Assembly: GCA_002333205.1 (NCBI GenBank)
Contig: DDAD01000003.1
Coordinates: forward strand, 19,162-30,855
Length of the DNA: 11,694 nt
DNA from: Pedobacter sp. UBA2067
Lineage (GTDB): Bacteria; Bacteroidota; Bacteroidia; Sphingobacteriales; Sphingobacteriaceae
Direction of reading: 5' to 3'
The notes under the pieces are model-generated. The model was given only the letters and a program-made list of their open reading frames with translations, searched no databases and was not told the DNA's origin. This document shows positions 7,701-11,694 of the stretch, in pieces (the stretch's first letter is position 1; every line of letters begins with the position of its first letter). Both the position numbers and the translations under genes were made by a program.

Positions 7701-8469
7701 TGAGCGCCATTCTGCGGATGATCCGGCGTTTGATGGTACTCTGTTTATAATTTGAAAAATCCACACCACGGCGGATCCGAAGCACGGTAAGCAGCTGTTT
7801 AAAAACTTCTTCATCTGCTTCGGGTGTATGTTTGTGAATTTCTTCTGGGGTATAATCTGTATGAAATAGTTCGTTGATCTGTAGCAGTTTAGGTACGATC
7901 TCTGAAGCTGGAAGTACAAAATCTACCGCGCCGGAGTTTATTGCACTTTGCGGCATGCTGCCATGTGAGGCAGAATCAATTTCCTGCGCAAAAGTGATGC
8001 CTCCACTGGCTTTGATGACCTGTAGTCCTAAGGTGCCGTCGTCCATGGTGCCAGAAAGGATAACACCAACTGCAAAACTCTGGTGTACGATACCAAGGGA
8101 AGAGAAGAACCGGTCGATCAGCTTAATGCGGCGGTTCTTAACAGGTTCAAGGCTCAGTTTGCCATCTACCGTGGTCAGCATCCGGTTAGGAGGAACAACG
8201 TATACCCGGTTAGGTTCAAGCTTCACATCATCGGTAATAAAGAGTACAGGAATGGCGCAAAATTGAGACAAGAGGTCGGGCAGGGTACTTTCGTGTTTGG
8301 GACTCATGTGCTGCAGCAACACATAAGCCATATTGGAGTTTTTCGGTATGCCTTGTAAAAATTCTCTAAACGCTGTAAGCCCACCCGCAGAAGCACCGAC
8401 ACCTACAACCGGGAAAGTCTGTGTGGAGGTGTCATCCATCTTTTTATCCTGTTCTGAAGCTGATTTCAT
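4786..8469 (-). CDS. CheB-CheR-PAS hybrid sensor histidine kinase
   Basis: A 1227-residue cytoplasmic signalling protein with no transmembrane segment. Domains in order: CheB-type methylesterase (about 18-200) with the Ser/His/Asp set visible as S27 in GASAGG, H54 in LLQHMS and D144 in TMDDGT; CheR-type methyltransferase (about 220-485) with the SAM-binding GCASGEEAYTLAI (324-336) and DPPFSNLDLVSCRNVLIYLD; a PAS-like linker (about 515-630); a long heptad coiled coil (about 640-740) with repeated NEEL units; a PAS domain (740-850); a PAS_3-type domain (870-985); HisKA with His1011 in SHELKTPL; HATPase with N-box N1127, G1 box D1155-FGIG and G2 box GLGLGLF (1184-1190). Family knowledge: CheB-CheR kinases like this occur outside classical chemotaxis and often lack a dedicated receptor. 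There is no receiver domain. AGGGG lies 6 nt before the ATG. The gene runs directly into the ATPase gene. All catalytic residues look intact; the signal and partner are unknown. Confidence 0.93.
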   Translation of the reverse strand: MKSASEQDKKMDDTSTQTFPVVGVGASAGGLTAFREFLQGIPKNSNMAYVLLQHMSPKHESTLPDLLSQFCAIPVLFITDDVKLEPNRVYVVPPNRMLTTVDGKLSLEPVKNRRIKLIDRFFSSLGIVHQSFAVGVILSGTMDDGTLGLQVIKASGGITFAQEIDSASHGSMPQSAINSGAVDFVLPASEIVPKLLQINELFHTDYTPEEIHKHTPEADEEVFKQLLTVLRIRRGVDFSNYKQSTIKRRIIRRMALNKIDRAEEYLRFLRDNKTEQDFLYNDMLISVTSFFRDTKSFEVICTDVLPGILSRKSAFDPLRIWVAGCASGEEAYTLAICIHEHLGDSAYSRKIQIFATDISETAIAKARSGIYRQSELGGLSTQQILQFFNKVEGNYQVNKALRDMCVFAHHNLLKDPPFSNLDLVSCRNVLIYLDPILQKRALSTFHYGLNEYGYLMLGKSESVGGSADLFAPAFAHEKIYQTKGPKGRYRNITTNITERALRDFDQETELSTRAKDVHSLADNILLSQFTPSGVLVNPSFDVLEFRGKTDQWLVVAPGKPSFNVLKLAREGLAFELRNLLHMAKTNQVPVRKEQVFFKINDQQQYADIDVIPITEMEETHFLILFRTSIQPVAITLSSEPSELDNASIKTLIERNAQLEKELSQTREDMRAITEVQEAANEELRSANEELLSGNEELQSLNEELESSKEELQSTNEEITIINTELLDRNEQLNNARRYNEEIFNTIHDPLLILDSELKVLRATDGFYRLFRLQEDEVEGKYIYDLGNRHWKIPSLKNQLLSVLPKQGFVKDFEFDYNFSIGRRILMLSARLFTPHNQDKVIILAIHDITDRRRVEEGLLDAERMLAESQERLHFAMESAGVGSWDFNPMSGELIWDQKCKILHGFSSGEHVDYSRYLNQILAEDRDMVAFATHKSLIGDNNGNFNVEYRLVDLGDGKERWIKSKGKAYFNKEKIATRFIGTVLDISVEKQVERQTRELVRKKDEFIAIASHELKTPLTSIKGIIQILERSASRGEIERLKELTGKAAAQVDKFNILVDQLLDGTNIQAGELRLQKTHFSLLGLVQTCTQYAIEQREVVRIEVSGSADIIVYADRNRLEQVLINLINNAMKYSPDSNLVQIRVMEHDGIASVHVTDFGIGVEKRKVPLIFDRFYRVDGQNVNYPGLGLGLFIAAEIIRRHKGEIGVDSESGKGSTFWFSLPVKDNTDD

Positions 8470-8502
8470 TTGTAACCCCTAAAATTATTTAACGTAAGTG
8501 GC

Positions 8503-8538
8503 TAAAGATAGTTTTAAAATACATAATGGGAGACCAAA
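8503..8538 (-). promoter_or_regulatory. Tentative promoter for the kinase-ATPase operon
   Basis: On the minus strand TTTGG (8538-8534) could be a -33 element and TATCTTTA (8510-8503) a -7 element differing from TAnnTTTG only at the last base, with a 23-nt gap, at the long end of the known range. This would put the start of transcription near 8497 and give a leader of about 27 nt. The imperfect match keeps confidence low. Confidence 0.3.
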
Positions 8539-8558
8539 GGTTTTAGATTGACAAAGGG

Positions 8559-8650
8559 GTTGGCAGGCCTTGGTAAAGGGTTAACAAGTTCGTAGCCTTG
8601 TGAACACCTTGCTAACCCCATGCCAAGCCCCTGCCAAAGTCTTGCTAACG
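8559..8650. repeat. Degenerate 11-bp tandem units forming a large imperfect dyad
   Basis: On the minus strand, from 8649 down to 8595, five consecutive 11-nt units fit a loose consensus nTTrGCAaGGn (GTTAGCAAGAC, TTTGGCAGGGG, CTTGGCATGGG, GTTAGCAAGGT, GTTCACAAGGC). On the plus strand, related units start at 8560 (TTGGCAGG), 8570 (TTGGTAAAGG) and 8581 (TTAACAAG). The two halves are inverted, so 8560-8588 can pair with 8608-8637 over nearly 30 bp with a few mismatches and one bulge, leaving a 19-nt loop. It follows the cyanophycinase stop and precedes the kinase promoter region. No U-tract follows in the minus direction, so it is not a standard terminator, though it could stop or protect the cphB transcript. 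Confidence 0.65.
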
Positions 8651-8661
8651 CGCGGGCTAAG

Positions 8662-9504
8662 CTATTTGTGTGGAGGATTCATCTGGTGGATGTCAAACCG
8701 CTCGCCTTCAGGCAAAATGGAAATCTTGAGGTTGCGGATGCTGACCGCCTGATGTTTGTCGAACTCGGTGATGTTATTACCGAAGCTTTCCTTGCCATCT
8801 AATATCAGGACCACGCCTTTACCGACCACGCGTGCTTCGGTGCCGTTTTCAACAATCACAGCAGTATCTTCTTCAATACCCCATCCAATAGTGGAAAGGT
8901 TCGTTGCCACCACTTGCGCAAGGCGGGTAACCCGGCCCCGGGCTACAAAGTGTGTGTCTATGCAAACATCCCTTAAAAACTCGAATCCTGTGGTAATCTT
9001 CACCTCGCCGGCAATCATCTCGTCGGCTCCGTTACCGGCGAAGATCATGGGGGTGGATAACACCATGGCACCGGCACTGGTACCACCAACCAACAAGCCA
9101 TCGTAAATATAGCGGTGTTTTAGCAGGAACAGGAAACCCGTCCCCCCGTAAATTGAGGTCAGTTTTAGCTGGTCACCACCGGCAACGAATACCGCATCTG
9201 CAGCTTTAATGCGCTGTTCAACTTCATCTGCCTGGATGTCTTCGCGCCGGTCATGATGAAGTTGATTCACGGTGCAGGAGATGTGTTTTTCGAAGATCTC
9301 CCGATACTCCCGATAGGTATCCTCTACATCAACCGAACCTGCAGAGGTAACCAGTTCAATAACCGGATTATCAACTTTAATCAGGTCAACATAATGTTTT
9401 AAAATCGCTTCACGCTCTTTGCCCCCGCCAATAATCATCAGTTTGCCACTGGGGGTAGGACAATCATTTTCTTGCTGGTACTTTCTTAATTCTTCAACTT
9501 CCAT
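8662..9504 (-). CDS. cphB: Cyanophycinase
   Basis: A 280-residue serine peptidase of family S51 that cleaves cyanophycin to beta-Asp-Arg dipeptides in the cytoplasm. Motifs in order: GKLMIIGGGKEREAIL (residues 20-35) at the start of the fold, AVFVAGGDQ (104-112) with the GGD loop, the nucleophile elbow GGTSAGAM with Ser143, and the ID-T-H-F segment with catalytic His185 followed by RGRVTRL, then GWGIEEDTAVIVENG (207-221) with the likely acidic triad member at Glu211 or Glu212. Length matches bacterial CphB (about 270-290). There is no signal peptide, consistent with intracellular polymer use rather than secreted scavenging. The ATG at 9502-9504 lacks a strong Shine-Dalgarno; the conserved fold begins about 20 residues later, so a few extra N-terminal residues are expected. 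It is divergent from cphA by 179 bp, which strongly supports the assignment over other S51 peptidases such as dipeptidase E. Confidence 0.94.
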   Translation of the reverse strand: MEVEELRKYQQENDCPTPSGKLMIIGGGKEREAILKHYVDLIKVDNPVIELVTSAGSVDVEDTYREYREIFEKHISCTVNQLHHDRREDIQADEVEQRIKAADAVFVAGGDQLKLTSIYGGTGFLFLLKHRYIYDGLLVGGTSAGAMVLSTPMIFAGNGADEMIAGEVKITTGFEFLRDVCIDTHFVARGRVTRLAQVVATNLSTIGWGIEEDTAVIVENGTEARVVGKGVVLILDGKESFGNNITEFDKHQAVSIRNLKISILPEGERFDIHQMNPPHK

Positions 9505-9527
9505 CTGTATTAGATTAGATGTAACGA

Positions 9528-9535
9528 CAAGGTTA
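9528..9535 (-). promoter_or_regulatory. Tentative -7 element for cphB
   Basis: The minus strand reads TAACCTTG, one mismatch from TAnnTTTG, 24 nt before the cphB start. No TTTG -33 element is seen at a suitable distance. A palindrome at 9560-9575 lies just upstream. Confidence 0.25.
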
Positions 9536-9559
9536 ACCGCTGGTGCTTATTGTATTGTT

Positions 9560-9575
9560 TTTTGACAGCTCAAAA
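9560..9575. promoter_or_regulatory. Palindrome in the cphB-cphA divergent region, candidate operator
   Basis: TTTTGA (9560-9565) and TCAAAA (9570-9575) are perfect 6-bp inverted arms around the spacer CAGC. The site is about 56 bp upstream of cphB and 109 bp upstream of cphA, and could serve both genes. Binding of a regulator is inference. Confidence 0.35.
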
Positions 9576-9634
9576 CGCGTAAATGCTGAAGCTTTTTACA
9601 GGTAGTTATTTCCGGTTTTGAGGTAGATATCCTT

Positions 9635-9658
9635 CAAACGTCTGAGACCCTCAGTTTG
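9635..9658 (+). promoter_or_regulatory. Imperfect dyad upstream of cphA
   Basis: CTGAG (9642-9646) and CTCAG (9650-9654) flank a 3-nt loop ACC. CAAA (9635-9638) and TTTG (9655-9658) extend the pairing after a 3-nt bulge (CGT). It ends 25 nt before the cphA ATG, so it could be an operator or a leader hairpin that affects cphA expression. No T-tract follows directly. Confidence 0.3.
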
Positions 9659-9683
9659 TTGGGTAATTCCAGATTTAAAGATC

Positions 9684-11694
9684 ATGCAAGTTATACACAC
9701 CAACGTTATGCGCGGCCCCAACTACTGGTGCCCTAACAGACATAAATTAATCGTCATGTCCATTGCTTTGGACGAATCTGAATTCCTGAGTACTGATGCA
9801 ATTAACTGGATTCTGGCAGGCAAAACAGCGATGTTCCCATATTCACGACGCTGCCAGCCATTTACTACGCTGGTGGAACTTACGGGGCAACTGGTGCTGG
9901 AACTCCAGGCATTAGTGGGTATGGACTGCGCTTATTTTAAAGTGCATGGTACCTGTAATCCGAATCGCTTTTACCTGGTTTATTCTTATGGAGCGGAAGT
10001 TTCAGGGCTTTATGCCGGAGATTTAGCTGTTCGTATTGCAGCAGCCCTGAAAAACCAGCAGCCTTTTAGCTTGGCGCCTGAACTGGAGGAGCTGAAAAGA
10101 TTGTATCAAAATGCGCAGCTTGGTCCAAGTACCCGCGCAATTGTAGCAGAAGCACAAAAAAGAAGTATTCCCTTCCGGCAGCTGGATAAACATTCCCTGA
10201 TCCAGCTTGGTCATGGTTGTAATCAGCGGACCTTTAGGGCCACAGTGGCAAGTACCACGAACAGTTTGGCGGTGGAGCAGGTGAGCGACAAGGATGGAAC
10301 CAAGCGTATTCTGGCTGAAAATCATATTCCGGTGCCTAAAGGAACAGTAATCACCAAGAAAACATCCATCGTACACTGTATGGACACCCTGAAGTTTCCA
10401 TTGGTGGTAAAGCCACTGGATGGAAATCATGGCAGAGGCATCACGACCTACATCACCAATCAAGCGCAACTGGAAGAGGCTTTCGATTATGCTAAGAAAT
10501 ATTCGGAGGAGGTCATTGTCGAACAGCACATCAACGGTTGCGACTATCGCTTTCTGCTGGTTGATTTCAAGCTTGTTGCCGTGGCCAAGCGTTTACCTGC
10601 CCGCGTGGTGGGCGATGGACGTTCCAGTATTCGTACGTTGGTAGAGCAGGTAAATAAAGATCCCAGAAGGGGGCTGGGACATGAAAAAGAACTAACGATC
10701 ATCCGGCTTGATGATGCGACGCTGAGCCGTTTAGCGAACTTGGGTTATACCGCAGAAGATGTGCTGCCGGCAAAGCAGGTGCTTAACCTGAAAGATACCG
10801 CCAACATTTCTACCGGTGGAACGGCTGAAGATGTAACCGATCTGGTTCATCCGGATAATGTTTTCCTTGCGGAACGCGTTGCCCGCCTGATGAACCTGGA
10901 TATCTGTGGTATTGATATCATGACGCCGGATGTTGCCCAGCCCATTGCTGCCACTAAAGGGGCTGTGCTTGAGGTAAATGCCGGCCCTGGCTTAAGGATG
11001 CACCTGGCACCTACTGCAGGCAAGGGGAGAAATGTTGCGGCGCCCATTCTCGATATGCTTTATCCGCCGGAAAGTACCTCCAGAATTCCGATTGTAGCGG
11101 TAACCGGAACAAATGGTAAAACGACAACGACCAGGTTAATTGCGCACCTGGTGAAAGCTGCAGGATTAAAAGTGGGCTTTACCACGACCGAAGGGATTTA
11201 CATTGACGGACATTTGGTAACTGCGGGCGACTGTAGCGGACCCTCCAGTGCGGTAGCCGTGCTGCGAGATCCCTTAGTCGAGTTTGCGGTGCTGGAATGT
11301 GCCAGAGGCGGGATCCTGAGAAGTGGTTTGGGCTTTGATGAATGCAGTGTAAGCATTGTGACGAACGTCTCAAGTGATCACCTGGGCTTGAAGGACATTG
11401 AAACGGTAGAACAGCTTGCCAAGGTTAAACGGGTGGTGCCGGCAAGTACAAGTACGAAGGGTTGTGCCATTTTAAATGCAGATGATGACCTGGTATTCCA
11501 AATGCGGGAAGGCTTGCAATGCAAAGTGGCACTCTTCAGTCTGGATATCAATAATCCGAGGATTGTGGACCATGTGCGGACAGGTGGTTTAGCTGCGAGC
11601 ATCGAAGACGGTCATTTTGTGATCATTGATCAGCAGCAGCATATCCCAATTGCCAGGGTGTCTGAGGTGCCACTTAGCCACGATGGGCGATCTG
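9684..11694 (+). CDS. cphA: Cyanophycin synthetase, N-terminal three quarters (cut by window edge)
   Basis: An open frame of 670 codons running off the window. CphA polymerises Asp and Arg into cyanophycin using ATP. The N-terminal domain (about 1-160) begins MQVIHTNVMRGPNYWCPNRH, the conserved CphA opening, which fixes the ATG at 9684. The ATP-grasp domain (about 161-465), which adds Asp to the backbone, shows VVKPLDGNHGRGI with Lys243, VEQHINGCDYRFLLV (279-293) and the metal-binding LEVNAGPGLRMH (429-440). The Mur-ligase-like domain that adds Arg starts near 470 with the P-loop GTNGKTTTT (475-483), then GDCSGP (515-520), LECARGG (537-543) and TNVSSDHLG (560-568). Family length is about 870-900, so about 200-230 residues are missing. 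No frameshift is seen. A Shine-Dalgarno is weak (TTTAAAG). It is divergently paired with cphB, supporting a working synthesis and recycling system. Confidence 0.95.
   Translation, partial: MQVIHTNVMRGPNYWCPNRHKLIVMSIALDESEFLSTDAINWILAGKTAMFPYSRRCQPFTTLVELTGQLVLELQALVGMDCAYFKVHGTCNPNRFYLVYSYGAEVSGLYAGDLAVRIAAALKNQQPFSLAPELEELKRLYQNAQLGPSTRAIVAEAQKRSIPFRQLDKHSLIQLGHGCNQRTFRATVASTTNSLAVEQVSDKDGTKRILAENHIPVPKGTVITKKTSIVHCMDTLKFPLVVKPLDGNHGRGITTYITNQAQLEEAFDYAKKYSEEVIVEQHINGCDYRFLLVDFKLVAVAKRLPARVVGDGRSSIRTLVEQVNKDPRRGLGHEKELTIIRLDDATLSRLANLGYTAEDVLPAKQVLNLKDTANISTGGTAEDVTDLVHPDNVFLAERVARLMNLDICGIDIMTPDVAQPIAATKGAVLEVNAGPGLRMHLAPTAGKGRNVAAPILDMLYPPESTSRIPIVAVTGTNGKTTTTRLIAHLVKAAGLKVGFTTTEGIYIDGHLVTAGDCSGPSSAVAVLRDPLVEFAVLECARGGILRSGLGFDECSVSIVTNVSSDHLGLKDIETVEQLAKVKRVVPASTSTKGCAILNADDDLVFQMREGLQCKVALFSLDINNPRIVDHVRTGGLAASIEDGHFVIIDQQQHIPIARVSEVPLSHDGRS

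Noticed and set aside
8559..8650. CRISPR array interpretation of the repeats
   Set aside because: Units are about 11 bp, degenerate, adjacent without spacers and inverted between halves; CRISPR repeats are longer, near-identical and separated by unique spacers.
9562..9567. TTGACA as a classical sigma-70 -35 box for cphA
   Set aside because: No TATAAT-like element follows at 16-18 bp, Bacteroidota promoters do not use this consensus, and the bases are part of the 9560-9575 palindrome.
10023..10529. Minus-strand open frame of 168 codons inside cphA
   Set aside because: It lies opposite the conserved ATP-grasp domain of cphA, and its translation shows no recognisable motif.

Overview
The window looks like chromosomal DNA from a Bacteroidota bacterium, most likely a Sphingobacteriaceae (Pedobacter-like) organism; the family-level guess is inference. 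Supporting features are two copies of the Bacteroidota -7 promoter motif TAnnTTTG, lipoproteins with Bacteroidota-style signal peptides, a parallel-repeat surface lipoprotein of a type common in that phylum, mostly weak Shine-Dalgarno sequences, and moderate G+C.

Layout. (1) 1-200, minus: the 5' end of an isoleucyl-tRNA synthetase gene carrying a swapped class I signature (GIHH in place of HIGH). (2) 201-353: divergent intergenic region with a promoter motif and a 7-bp-arm palindrome. (3) 354-629, plus: small two-helix membrane protein of unknown function. (4) 740-2191, plus: large predicted surface lipoprotein with a beta-helix-like fold. (5) 2341-2769, plus: small lipoprotein, Met/Asp-rich and then Gly/Ser/Thr-rich low complexity. 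(6) 2789-2823: strong hairpin terminator shared by convergent genes. (7) 8469 down to 2865, minus: a two-gene operon with an 8-nt overlap, encoding a 1227-residue CheB-CheR-PAS-histidine kinase and then a CPC-type Zn/Cd/Pb-exporting P-type ATPase. (8) 8470-8661: intergenic region with about eight degenerate 11-bp repeat units arranged as a large imperfect dyad. (9) 8662-9504, minus: cyanophycinase (cphB). (10) 9505-9683: divergent intergenic region with two dyads. (11) 9684 to the window end, plus: cyanophycin synthetase (cphA), complete at its N-terminus and cut off inside the Mur-ligase domain.

How the genes fit together. cphA and cphB form a divergent synthesis/degradation pair for the nitrogen-storage polymer cyanophycin (poly-Asp with Arg side chains). 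CphA would build the polymer from Asp, Arg and ATP, and CphB would cleave it to beta-Asp-Arg dipeptides. The kinase-ATPase pair is probably co-transcribed and translationally coupled, which suggests a link between a multi-domain signalling protein and metal efflux. No response regulator, chemoreceptor or metal-binding regulator gene is visible in the window, so the link is unexplained. The two plus-strand lipoproteins appear to be independent single-gene units.

I see no tRNA or rRNA gene, CRISPR array, transposase, integrase or clear sign of recent mobile DNA. The most notable points are the swapped IleS signature, the kinase/metal-ATPase overlap, the cyanophycin divergon in a presumed heterotroph, and the 11-bp repeat dyad.
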